This document shows positions 25,415 through 33,861 of a stretch of DNA of 64,000 nt, piece after piece. The notes beneath the pieces were generated by a model, which was not told where the DNA came from, did no database searches, and saw only the letters and a program-made list of their open reading frames with translations. Every line of letters starts with the position of its first letter. Positions within the stretch are counted from its first letter, which is position 1. Source of the stretch: Rugamonas rivuli (GTDB taxonomy: Bacteria > Pseudomonadota > Gammaproteobacteria > Burkholderiales > Burkholderiaceae_D). Where the stretch lies: assembly GCF_009380165.1 (NCBI RefSeq), contig NZ_WHUF01000003.1, forward strand, positions 806,001 to 870,000, read 5' to 3'. A program made the translations under genes and the position numbers.

Positions 25415-26125
25415 TCAAGCCTTGTTGTAGTTTCGTGAACCAAAAATGGCGCTGCCGACGCGCACGATGGTTGCACCTTCGACGATGGCGGCGCGCATAT
25501 CGGCCGACATGCCCATCGACAGCGTGTCCAGCGCCAGACCGTCGGCGCGCAGCTGTTCGTACAGCACGCGCAGCTGGGCGAAGGCCGCGCGCTGCTGTGC
25601 AAAGTCTTCGGCCGGCTCGGGGATCGCCATCAGGCCGCGTAAGGTCAGATTCGGCAGCGCCGCGACCTTGTGGGCCAGCGCCGCCAACTCATCCGGGGCC
25701 ACGCCGCTCTTGCTGGCTTCCCCGCTGATATTCACCTGCAGGCAGATCTGCAACGGCGCCATGCCTTCCGGGCGCTGTTCGGACAGACGCTGCGCGATCT
25801 TTTCACGCTCGACCGTGTGCACCCAGTCGAAGTGCTCGGCGATGGGCCGGGTCTTGTTGCTCTGGATCGGGCCGATGAAATGCCACTCCAGCGCCGGCGC
25901 CCCGGCCGCCTGCAAGGCCTTGATCTTGTCCACGCCCTCCTGCAGATAGTTTTCGCCGAAAGCCCGCTGGCCGGCCTGCACCGCTTCCAGCACCGCCTCC
26001 GGCCCGAAGGTCTTGGAAACGGCCAGCAGCTGCACCGATTGCGGCGCACGGCCAACATCTTGGGCTGTGGCAACAATAGTCGAGGTGATTGCTTGCAAGT
26101 TCTGGGGGATCAGGGACATAATCAT
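25415..26125 (-). CDS. yggS: YggS-type pyridoxal phosphate homeostasis protein
   Basis: A 236-residue PLP-binding protein of the YggS/PROSC family, which buffers pyridoxal 5'-phosphate. Key motifs are VQLLAVSKTFGPE with the PLP lysine (about residues 30-35), FGENYLQEGVDK (about 77-88), EWHFIGPIQSNKTR (about 103-116) and the C-terminal SMGMSADMRAAI phosphate loop. Start choices are ATG 26125 or ATG 26119 (MSLIPQ); neither has a clear ribosome-binding site. It leads into proC on the same strand and is divergent from pilT with about 73 bp between starts. Confidence 0.93.
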   Translation of the reverse strand: MIMSLIPQNLQAITSTIVATAQDVGRAPQSVQLLAVSKTFGPEAVLEAVQAGQRAFGENYLQEGVDKIKALQAAGAPALEWHFIGPIQSNKTRPIAEHFDWVHTVEREKIAQRLSEQRPEGMAPLQICLQVNISGEASKSGVAPDELAALAHKVAALPNLTLRGLMAIPEPAEDFAQQRAAFAQLRVLYEQLRADGLALDTLSMGMSADMRAAIVEGATIVRVGSAIFGSRNYNKA

Positions 26126-26198
26126 CGAGTAAAAATCGTTAGAAACAACGGTTAGCGCCGCAGCGGCACTTCACCAACGTCAGGCACAGGGATTATAA

Positions 26199-27242
26199 AT
26201 GGACATCTCCGAACTTCTCGCATTCTCCGTCAAGAACAAGGCTTCGGACCTGCACCTGTCGGCCGGGCTGCCGCCGATGATACGGGTGCACGGCGACGTG
26301 CGCCGCATCAACCTGCCGCCGCTGGAGCACAAGGACGTGCACGGCATGATCTATGACATCATGAACGACGGCCAGCGCAAGGCCTACGAAGAGATGCTGG
26401 AATGCGACTTCTCGTTCGCGATCCCGGGTCTGGCGCGCTTCCGCGTCAACGCCTTCAACCAGGACCGTGGCGCCTCGGCAGTGCTGCGGACGATTCCATC
26501 GAAGATCCTCAGCCTGGAGGATTTGAACGCGCCCAAGATCTTCGCCGACTTCGCGCTCAAGCCGCGCGGGCTGGTGCTGGTGACGGGGCCGACCGGCTCC
26601 GGCAAGTCGACCACCTTGGCGGCGATGGTCAACCACCTCAACGAAAACGAGTACGGCCACATCCTGACGATCGAAGACCCGATCGAGTTCGTGCACGAAT
26701 CGAAGAAATGCCTGATCAACCAGCGCGAAGTGGGACCGCACACGCTGTCGTTCAACAACGCGCTGCGTTCGGCGCTGCGGGAGGATCCGGACTGCATCCT
26801 GGTCGGCGAGCTGCGCGATCTGGAGACCATCCGCCTGGCGCTGTCGGCCGCGGAGACGGGCCACCTGGTGTTCGGCACCTTGCACACCTCGTCGGCGGCC
26901 AAGACCATCGACCGTATCGTCGACGTGTTCCCGGCCGATGAGAAGGAGATGGTGCGGGCGATGCTGTCCGAATCGCTGCAAGCGGTGATTTCGCAGACGC
27001 TGTTGAAGACCAAGGACGGCAACGGCCGCGTGGCCGCGCACGAGATCATGGTGGCGACGCCGGCGATCCGCAACCTGATCCGCGAAGCCAAGATCGCGCA
27101 GATGTACTCGGCGATCCAGACCGGCAGCAACGTCGGCATGCAGACGCTGGACCAGAACCTGACGGACTTGGTGCGCCGCAACGTCATCAGCGCCGCCGCC
27201 GCCCGCAACGCCGCCAAGACGCCCGACAACTTCCCCGGCTAA
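26199..27242 (+). CDS. pilT: Type IV pilus retraction ATPase PilT
   Basis: A 347-residue motor that depolymerises type IV pili for twitching motility and DNA uptake. It shows Walker A GPTGSGKSTT (about residues 131-140), the Asp box TIEDPIEFVHE, Walker B ILVGELRD, the His box AETGHLVFGTLHTSSA, and the diagnostic PilT motif AIRNLIRE (about residues 289-296). These match P. aeruginosa PilT. It is followed directly by pilU (11 bp gap), the usual pilTU pair. The divergent yggS-proC neighbours are typical for gammaproteobacteria and betaproteobacteria. Confidence 0.97.
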   Translation: MDISELLAFSVKNKASDLHLSAGLPPMIRVHGDVRRINLPPLEHKDVHGMIYDIMNDGQRKAYEEMLECDFSFAIPGLARFRVNAFNQDRGASAVLRTIPSKILSLEDLNAPKIFADFALKPRGLVLVTGPTGSGKSTTLAAMVNHLNENEYGHILTIEDPIEFVHESKKCLINQREVGPHTLSFNNALRSALREDPDCILVGELRDLETIRLALSAAETGHLVFGTLHTSSAAKTIDRIVDVFPADEKEMVRAMLSESLQAVISQTLLKTKDGNGRVAAHEIMVATPAIRNLIREAKIAQMYSAIQTGSNVGMQTLDQNLTDLVRRNVISAAAARNAAKTPDNFPG

Positions 27243-27253
27243 AAGGACATACC

Positions 27254-28390
27254 ATGGAACGCGATCAGGCCTCCAAATTCATGTTCGACCTGCTGCGTCT
27301 GATGACCAGCAAGAAGGGCTCGGATCTGTTCATCACCGCCGGCTTCCCGCCCGCCATCAAGATCGACGGCAAGATGACGCCGGTGTCGTCGCAGGTGCTC
27401 ACCGCCGCCCACACCATGGACCTGGCGCGCTCCATCATGAACGACAAGCAGACCGCCTCGTTCGAACTGACCAAGGAAGCCAACTTCGCCATCAGCCCCG
27501 GCGACCTGGGCCGCTTCCGCGTGTCGGCGTTCGTGCAGATGAGCTCGGTCGGCATGGTGCTGCGGACCATCACCAGCGAAATCCCCAAACTCGAAGACCT
27601 CGGCCTGCCCGAGGTGCTCAAGGATGTCGTCATGTCCAAGCGCGGCCTGGTCATCATGGTCGGCGCCACCGGTTCCGGCAAGTCGACCACGCTGGCGGCC
27701 ATGGTCGGCTACCGCAACGAGAACAGCTACGGCCACATCATCACCATCGAAGACCCGGTCGAATACGTCCACCCGCACAAGAACTGCATCATGACCCAGC
27801 GCGAAGTGGGCGTGGATACCGAAGACTGGGCCGTGGCGCTGAAGAACACGCTGCGCCAGGCGCCGGACGTGATCCAGATCGGCGAGATCCGCGACCGCGA
27901 AACCATGGACCACGCGATCGCCTTCGCCGAAACCGGCCACCTGTGCCTGGCCACCCTGCACGCCAACAGCGCCAACCAGGCGCTGGACCGCATCATCAAC
28001 TTCTTCCCCGAGGAACGCCGCCAGCAATTGCTGATGGACCTGTCGCTGAACCTGAAGGGCATGATTTCGCAGCGCCTGATCCCGCGCAAGGAATCCAAGG
28101 GCCGCGCCGTGGCGATCGAGATCATGCTCAATTCGCCGCTGATCTCGGACCTGATCTTCAAGGGCGAAGTCCACGAGATCAAGGAGCTGATGAAAAAATC
28201 GCGCGAACTGGGCATGCAAACCTTCGACCAGTCGCTGTTCGATCTGCACGAGGCCGACATCATCACCTACGAGGACGCGCTGCGCAACGCCGACTCCGTC
28301 AACGACCTGCGGCTCGCCATCAAGCTTGAAGGCAAGGCCGCCAAAAACCGGGATCTCTCCGCCGGAACCGAACATCTGGGACTCGTCTAA
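27254..28390 (+). CDS. pilU: PilT-dependent retraction ATPase PilU
   Basis: A 378-residue paralogue of PilT that aids high-force retraction. It has Walker A GATGSGKSTT (about residues 136-145), Asp box TIEDPVEYVHPHKN, Walker B IQIGEIRD and His box AETGHLCLATLHANSA, and lacks the AIRNLIRE motif. Length and position right after pilT (11 bp) identify it as pilU. A second PilU-like protein is encoded at 16828-18012. A glutathione peroxidase gene begins 4 bp after its stop on the same strand. Confidence 0.95.
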   Translation: MERDQASKFMFDLLRLMTSKKGSDLFITAGFPPAIKIDGKMTPVSSQVLTAAHTMDLARSIMNDKQTASFELTKEANFAISPGDLGRFRVSAFVQMSSVGMVLRTITSEIPKLEDLGLPEVLKDVVMSKRGLVIMVGATGSGKSTTLAAMVGYRNENSYGHIITIEDPVEYVHPHKNCIMTQREVGVDTEDWAVALKNTLRQAPDVIQIGEIRDRETMDHAIAFAETGHLCLATLHANSANQALDRIINFFPEERRQQLLMDLSLNLKGMISQRLIPRKESKGRAVAIEIMLNSPLISDLIFKGEVHEIKELMKKSRELGMQTFDQSLFDLHEADIITYEDALRNADSVNDLRLAIKLEGKAAKNRDLSAGTEHLGLV

Positions 28391-28394
28391 CACC

Positions 28395-28880
28395 ATGACC
28401 GCAATCTACGATATCAACGCCGACAGCCTGACCGGCGCCCCCGTCAACCTGGGCCAGTACAAGGGCCAGGTTCTGCTGATCGTCAACACCGCCAGCAAGT
28501 GCGGCTTCACGCCGCAGTACAAGGGCCTGGAGGCCGTGTATCAGCAGTTCAAGGACAAGGGCGTGGTGGTGCTGGGCTTCCCCTGCAACCAGTTCGGCGC
28601 GCAGGAGCCGGGCCAGGCCGACGAAATCGGCGCCTTCTGCGAAAAGAACTACGGCGTCACCTTTCCGCTGTTCGCCAAGATCGACGTTAACGGGGATAAC
28701 GCTCATCCCTTGTTTACTAAACTTAAAAAAGATGCGCCCGGCATCCTCGGTACCGAGGGCATCAAATGGAACTTCACCAAGTTCCTGATCCGCAAGGACG
28801 GCACCGTCTACAACCGCTACGCCCCAGCCACCAAGCCTGAAGACCTGATCGCCGACATCGAGAAACTGCTGGCGGAATAA
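28395..28880 (+). CDS. Glutathione peroxidase (Cys-type)
   Basis: A 161-residue thiol peroxidase of the glutathione peroxidase family. The peroxidatic cysteine is in NTASKCGFTPQY (about residue 36); the conserved FPCNQFGAQEPG (about residues 63-74) and KWNFTKFLI (about residues 121-129) provide the rest of the active site. Cysteine, not selenocysteine, is used, as usual in bacteria, where thioredoxin often serves as reductant. It starts 4 bp after pilU and may be read from the pilTU transcript. No signal peptide is seen, so the enzyme is cytosolic. Confidence 0.93.
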   Translation: MTAIYDINADSLTGAPVNLGQYKGQVLLIVNTASKCGFTPQYKGLEAVYQQFKDKGVVVLGFPCNQFGAQEPGQADEIGAFCEKNYGVTFPLFAKIDVNGDNAHPLFTKLKKDAPGILGTEGIKWNFTKFLIRKDGTVYNRYAPATKPEDLIADIEKLLAE

Positions 28881-28921
28881 GCCCCGCCGGGCGCGTGTCC
28901 ACGACAATCCAAAAAAAGAAT

Positions 28922-28933
28922 GAAAACGTTTTC
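28922..28933. promoter_or_regulatory. Perfect 12-bp palindrome GAAAACGTTTTC upstream of the GGDEF-EAL gene
   Basis: The palindrome sits in an AT-rich stretch (28910-28970) between the glutathione peroxidase and the GGDEF-EAL gene. Its centre ACGT with A/T arms resembles sites used by LacI-type repressors. It lies about 75 bp before the proposed start. No regulator gene is adjacent, so its role is open. Confidence 0.3.
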
Positions 28934-29007
28934 CAAAAAACGTGCTTTAGGTTAACTTTTCGGTAATAATGATCTCTGGTCATTTCCAATTATCGAATCA
29001 GTCGCCT

Positions 29008-31557
29008 ATGTCGTTGTTTGGAAAACTGTTATCGCACTGGATGCGGATGGGGATGTACTCCCGCTTGTTCGTGCCCATCTTCGCCGTCATCGCCATCGTC
29101 GTGGGCGTGCGATACACCCTATTGTTCGACTCCGAAACCGAGTACGCCAACGCGCGCTACCAGAAGGATGCGGGCGAACTGGGCGTCTACCTGCACAAGG
29201 CGCTGACGCCTGCGCTGAACACGCCCGACCGCGCCGCGCTCGACAACACGCTGGCCAGCGCCCTGCTGCTGGATGCCGACCTGGTCTCCGCACGGCTGGA
29301 CTATGCGGGCGGCCACCTGGAAGCGCTGCGCAGCGCGCCGCCGGCGACGGACTACCCGGACTGGTTCCGCGCCCTGAACGGACTGCAACCGATCAACCGC
29401 ACCATCTACATCGGCAGCGCCGTGCTGGTGCTGGGCTTCGAGCCGACGCTGCCGCTGGCCCAGGTGTGGCGCACGCTGCGCCAGCAGGCGGTGATCTCGA
29501 TGATCAACATCGCCATCATCTACACGCTGCTGGGCATCATCATCTACGCCAACAAGCGCATGCTGCGGCGCGTGGCCGACACCACCACCCGCTTCCAGAA
29601 CGGCGACCACGGCGTGCGCCTGCCGGTCGCCGGCACGCTGGAGGCGCGCATGCTGGCCGTCACCTTCAACAACATGGCGCAGCGCGTGCAGGCGCTGGTG
29701 CACAAGCTGCAGCAAAGCCAGGCAAGACTCAGCGAACAGCTGGAGCACACGCTGCAGGCGCAGGCGCTGCTACAGGTGGAAAAGGAACGCATCGAAGTCA
29801 CGCTGGCCTCGATCGGCGACGCTGTCATCACCACTGACCTGAGCGGCAAGATCGCCACCATCAACGACGTCGCCCAGCAGCTCACCGGTTGGACCGAAGC
29901 GCGCGCGCTCGGCATGGAGCTGCACCAGGTGTTCGTGTTGGCGAATAACTTCGGCCAGCATGCGCTGCTCAAGTCCATGGCGGCGGTCTATGCCGGCGGT
30001 GAAGTGATCAAGGTCGGCAACCAGAGCCTGCGCAACCGCATCGGCCAGATCGTCACCGTCGAATACACGGCCAACGCGATCCGCTCGGCGCAGAACGAGG
30101 TGCAAGGCTCGGTGCTGGTGTTCCGCGACGTGACCGAGCGCCGCCAGCTGATGCAGCAGATCTCCTGGCAGAGCAACCACGATGTGCTGACCGGCCTGCC
30201 CAACCGCGCCGCGCTGGCTGCGCGCTTCGAGCAGGAAGTCGTCCGCGCGCGCGAGGAAGACTACCTGCTGGCCGTCTGCCTGTTCGACCTCGATCACTTC
30301 CAGCACGTGAACCAGACGCTGGGCCAGGACATCGGCGACGAGATCCTCAAGCAGGCCGCCAGCCGCCTGCACGACTTCGCGGGCCAGCGCCATTACGTGG
30401 CCCGCCTGGGCGGTGACGAGTTCGTGCTGCTGCTGCCGGAGATGAACGGCCGCGCCGGCGTCGAGCAGGCGCTGGACCGCCTGATGGCGGCGCTGTCGCG
30501 CGACTACGTGTGCGACGGCGAAGCGGTGAGCATGTCGGCCAGCGTCGGGGTGGCGGTCTACACCGGCAGCGAGATCAGCGCCGACAGCCTGCTGCGCCAC
30601 GCCGACCAGGCGCTGTACCAGGCCAAGATCACGGGCCGCAACCGCTATCACTTCTTCGACGCCGACCTGGACGAACAGGTACGCACCCACCACAACCGCC
30701 GCACCGAAGTGCGCGCCGCCGTGCGCGCCGGCGAACTGCGGCTGTACTATCAGCCGAAACTGGATATGCGCAAGGGCCGCATCGTCGGCATGGAAGCGCT
30801 GCTGCGCTGGCAGCATCCACTGCGCGGCGTGGTCGGGCCGACCGAGTTCCTGCCCATCGTCGAACACAGCGACGTCATCGTCGATATCGGCGAATGGGTG
30901 CTGCGCGAAGCGCTGCGGCAGTTGCAGGTGTGGCGCGCGTTCGATGCCCGCTGGGTCATCAGCGTCAACATCGCCGCCCGTCATTTCCAGCGCGCCGATT
31001 TCGTCGCCCGCCTGACCGCCATCCTGGCCGAGTTCCCGGACGTGCCGCCACATATGCTGGAGCTGGAGATACTGGAATCGTCGGCGCTGAGCGACATCGC
31101 CCACGTGCGCAGCATCATGCTCGATTGCCAGGCGCTGGGCATCAGCTTCGCGCTGGACGATTTCGGCACCGGCTATTCGTCGATGTCCTACCTGAAGCGG
31201 CTGCCGGCGGACATGCTGAAGATCGACCAGAGCTTCGTGCGCAATATGCTGGTGGACCGCGACGACCTGCACCTGGTCAGCGCCGTCATCGGCCTGGCCA
31301 AGTCCTTTGGTTTGGGCGTGATCGCCGAGGGTGTGGAGACCATCGAGCACGGCGCCATGCTGATGCGGCTGGGCTGCGACCTGGTGCAAGGCTATGGCAT
31401 CGCCCGGCCAATGCCGGCGGACGACGTGCTGTCCTGGGTCGCCAGTTTCGACACCGCGCCGGTGTGGCAGGCCGCCGCGCATCTGCCGCCCATCCTGAGC
31501 CTGCACGCAGAACCGGCCGGCGGCACGGCGCAGATGCCCTTATTTGTTCAGGGCTGA
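29008..31557 (+). CDS. Membrane PAS-GGDEF-EAL cyclic-di-GMP protein
   Basis: A protein of about 849 residues with two membrane helices (about residues 20-38 and 158-176) bracketing a periplasmic sensor domain, then a HAMP-like linker, a coiled coil, a PAS domain (about 255-375), a GGDEF domain with intact RLGGDEF (about 467) and an EAL domain with intact EALLRW (about 595) and DDFGTGYSS loop 6. Both diguanylate cyclase and phosphodiesterase sites look complete, so net activity cannot be told. No clear ribosome-binding site precedes the ATG at 29008; an in-frame ATG at 28969 is an alternative. Its 3' end overlaps glcF by 18 bp. Confidence 0.9.
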   Translation: MSLFGKLLSHWMRMGMYSRLFVPIFAVIAIVVGVRYTLLFDSETEYANARYQKDAGELGVYLHKALTPALNTPDRAALDNTLASALLLDADLVSARLDYAGGHLEALRSAPPATDYPDWFRALNGLQPINRTIYIGSAVLVLGFEPTLPLAQVWRTLRQQAVISMINIAIIYTLLGIIIYANKRMLRRVADTTTRFQNGDHGVRLPVAGTLEARMLAVTFNNMAQRVQALVHKLQQSQARLSEQLEHTLQAQALLQVEKERIEVTLASIGDAVITTDLSGKIATINDVAQQLTGWTEARALGMELHQVFVLANNFGQHALLKSMAAVYAGGEVIKVGNQSLRNRIGQIVTVEYTANAIRSAQNEVQGSVLVFRDVTERRQLMQQISWQSNHDVLTGLPNRAALAARFEQEVVRAREEDYLLAVCLFDLDHFQHVNQTLGQDIGDEILKQAASRLHDFAGQRHYVARLGGDEFVLLLPEMNGRAGVEQALDRLMAALSRDYVCDGEAVSMSASVGVAVYTGSEISADSLLRHADQALYQAKITGRNRYHFFDADLDEQVRTHHNRRTEVRAAVRAGELRLYYQPKLDMRKGRIVGMEALLRWQHPLRGVVGPTEFLPIVEHSDVIVDIGEWVLREALRQLQVWRAFDARWVISVNIAARHFQRADFVARLTAILAEFPDVPPHMLELEILESSALSDIAHVRSIMLDCQALGISFALDDFGTGYSSMSYLKRLPADMLKIDQSFVRNMLVDRDDLHLVSAVIGLAKSFGLGVIAEGVETIEHGAMLMRLGCDLVQGYGIARPMPADDVLSWVASFDTAPVWQAAAHLPPILSLHAEPAGGTAQMPLFVQG

Positions 31558-32763
31558 GTCGATCAATTCGATCCAGTGGATCACCGGCGTCTCCGTGCCC
31601 GATTGCAGGTGCGCGGTGCAGCCTACGTTGGCGGAGACGATGGTGGTGGCGCCGGTGTCGCCCAGGTTGGCCAGCTTGCGGTCGCGCAGCTGCAGCGACA
31701 ATTCCGGTTGCAGCAGCGAGTAAGTGCCCGCCGATCCGCAGCACAGATGGCTGTCCGCGCACAGCACCACGTCCACGCCGACAGCGCGCAGCACGCCCTC
31801 CACCTTGCCGCGTATCTGCTGGCCGTGCTGCAGCGTGCATGGCGGATGGTAGGCCACGCGCTCCCTGTTAGTTGCTCGACGGCGCAGCGCTTCCTCGAAT
31901 TCCGGCATCACCTCGCTCAGGTCGCGTGTCAGCGCCGAGATGCGCTGCGCCTTGTCGGCGTAGGCGGCGTCGTGCGCCAGCAAATGCCCATACTCCTTGA
32001 CCGTGACGCCGCAACCCGACGCCGTCATCACGATAGCCTCCACCGCGCCGTCCTGCACGTAGGGCCACCAGGCGTCGACGTTGCGGCGCATGTCGTCCAG
32101 CGCCGCTTCCTGGTCGTTCAGGTGGTGGCGCAGCGCGCCGCAGCAGCCGGCCTTGGGCGCGACCAGCAACTGCACGCCCAACGCATCCAGCACGCGGGCC
32201 GTGGCGGCGTTGATGTTGGGCGCCATCGCCGGCTGCGCGCAGCCTTCCAGCACCAGCATCTTGCGGGCGTGTTCGCGGGCCGGCCATGCGCCGGCGCCGC
32301 GCATCGCCGGAATCTTGTCCTGCATGGCGGGCGACAGCAGCGGACGGAATACCTGCCCCGCACGCAAGGCCGCCGTGAACACCGCCTTGCGCGGCAAGGC
32401 TTCCTTCAACACCAGCCGCTTCATACGCTCGATGAACGGGCGCTCCACGCGCTCCTCCACCACCTTGCGGCCGATGTCGATCAGGCGGCCGTAGCGCACC
32501 CCGGACGGACAGGTGGTCTCGCAATTGCGGCAGGTCAGGCAGCGATCCAGGTGGGTTTGCGTCTTGGCCGTCACCGGTGCGCCTTCCAGCACCTGCTTGA
32601 TCAGGTAGATGCGGCCGCGCGGGCCATCGAGTTCGTCGCCCAGCAGCTGGTAGGTGGGACAGGTGGCGGTGCAGAAGCCGCAGTGGACGCAGGCGCGCAG
32701 GATGGCGTCGGCCTCCGCGCCTTCGGGAGTGTTCTTGATGAAGTCGGCGAGATTGGTTTGCAT
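31540..32763 (-). CDS. glcF: Glycolate oxidase iron-sulfur subunit GlcF
   Basis: A 407-residue subunit that takes electrons from the flavin subunit through two [4Fe-4S] clusters, with motifs CVHCGFCTATCP (about residues 26-37) and CLTCRNCETTCP (about residues 75-86). The two C-terminal CCG domains are present (GCCGALRHH and LCCGSAGTYS). Together with GlcD and GlcE it oxidises glycolate to glyoxylate and passes electrons to the quinone pool. It is the last gene of the leftward glcDEF unit, 3 bp after glcE, and overlaps the convergent GGDEF-EAL gene by 18 bp. Confidence 0.95.
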   Translation of the reverse strand: MQTNLADFIKNTPEGAEADAILRACVHCGFCTATCPTYQLLGDELDGPRGRIYLIKQVLEGAPVTAKTQTHLDRCLTCRNCETTCPSGVRYGRLIDIGRKVVEERVERPFIERMKRLVLKEALPRKAVFTAALRAGQVFRPLLSPAMQDKIPAMRGAGAWPAREHARKMLVLEGCAQPAMAPNINAATARVLDALGVQLLVAPKAGCCGALRHHLNDQEAALDDMRRNVDAWWPYVQDGAVEAIVMTASGCGVTVKEYGHLLAHDAAYADKAQRISALTRDLSEVMPEFEEALRRRATNRERVAYHPPCTLQHGQQIRGKVEGVLRAVGVDVVLCADSHLCCGSAGTYSLLQPELSLQLRDRKLANLGDTGATTIVSANVGCTAHLQSGTETPVIHWIELIDSALNK

Positions 32764-32766
32764 AGG

Positions 32767-33852
32767 CTATCCGTACATGCGGCCGGGATTGAAGATCCCC
32801 GCCGGGTCGAAGGCCTGCTTCAGCCTCTGGTTGATGCGGGCCACGGCAGGCGCCAGCGGATGGAATACGCCGACCTCCTTGTCCGCGCCGCGGAACAGCG
32901 TCGCGTGACCACCGGCCGCCGCCACGGTGCGACGTATGGCGGCCGCCTGTTCGGCGTCGGCGGCATCGGCGGCATCTGCCTTAAGCCAGCGCTGCGCCCC
33001 GCCCCACTCGATCAGCTGCTCGCCGCGCAGGATGATGGCGCTGGCCGCAGGCGGCACCGACAGCCGCCACAAGCTGCCGCCATCGAAATAACCGTGCGTC
33101 TGGTCGCGCAGCGAAGCCCAGAACGCCGCAGCGTCGGCCAGCGGAGCGCCACCCAGCTTGCGCTGCGCCGCGACCACCGCCGCCTCAGCGCCGGACAGGC
33201 GCAGCGAAAGCACTCCCTGATGCCAGCAACTGGCCGATATCGGCAGCGGCTGGCCGGCCCATTCGTTCAGGCGGCGCAGCGCGTCGATCTCGCTCATCTC
33301 GAAGCGCAGGCTGGCCTCGCACACCGGCACCGGCAGCACCTTGAGCGACACTTCCAGTATCAGCCCCAGCGTGCCCAGCGAACCGGCCAGCAGGCGCGAG
33401 ACGTCGTAGCCAGCCACGTTCTTCATCACCTGTCCGCCGAAGCGCAGCGCCTCGCCGTGACCGTCCATCAGCACCGCGCCGAGCATGAAATCGCGCACCG
33501 CGCCCGCACTGGCGCGGCGCGGGCCGGACAAGGCGCTGGCGACCACGCCGCCTATCGTGGATGCGGCGCCGTGGCGCGGCGGCTCGAAGGCCAGCATCTG
33601 ATGGTGCTGCGCCAGCAGGGCCTCGATCTCGGCCAGCGGCGTGCCGCAGCGCGCGGTGATCACCAGCTCGGTCGGCTCGTAGGCGACAATGCCGGCGTAG
33701 GCGCTTGTATCGAATACTTCGCCGTGCAAGGCCTGGCCGTACCAGTCCTTGGTGCCGCCGCCGCGCAAGCGCAGCGGCGTGCCGGCGGCCGTGGCGGCGC
33801 GGATGCGGGCGCCGAACTGCGCGGCGATGTCGGAATGGGAACCGGTGCTCAT
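32767..33852 (-). CDS. glcE: Glycolate oxidase FAD-binding subunit GlcE
   Basis: A 361-residue subunit of the FAD-linked oxidase family (PCMH-type). The N-terminal region has LRLRGGGTKDWYG (about residues 23-35) and the second flavin-binding stretch TIGGVVASALSGPRRASAG (about 103-121). Its C-terminus ends DPAGIFNPGRMYG, as in GlcE. The ATG at 33852 follows GGAG. It lies between glcD (9 bp) and glcF (3 bp), a tight operon. GlcE is required for glycolate oxidase activity in E. coli. Confidence 0.95.
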   Translation of the reverse strand: MSTGSHSDIAAQFGARIRAATAAGTPLRLRGGGTKDWYGQALHGEVFDTSAYAGIVAYEPTELVITARCGTPLAEIEALLAQHHQMLAFEPPRHGAASTIGGVVASALSGPRRASAGAVRDFMLGAVLMDGHGEALRFGGQVMKNVAGYDVSRLLAGSLGTLGLILEVSLKVLPVPVCEASLRFEMSEIDALRRLNEWAGQPLPISASCWHQGVLSLRLSGAEAAVVAAQRKLGGAPLADAAAFWASLRDQTHGYFDGGSLWRLSVPPAASAIILRGEQLIEWGGAQRWLKADAADAADAEQAAAIRRTVAAAGGHATLFRGADKEVGVFHPLAPAVARINQRLKQAFDPAGIFNPGRMYG

Positions 33853-33861
33853 GTCGCTCCG

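Noticed and set aside
25439..25470. Possible extra gene between proC and yggS
   Set aside because: The two genes abut or overlap by a few bases, leaving no room; all other frames there are shadows of yggS.
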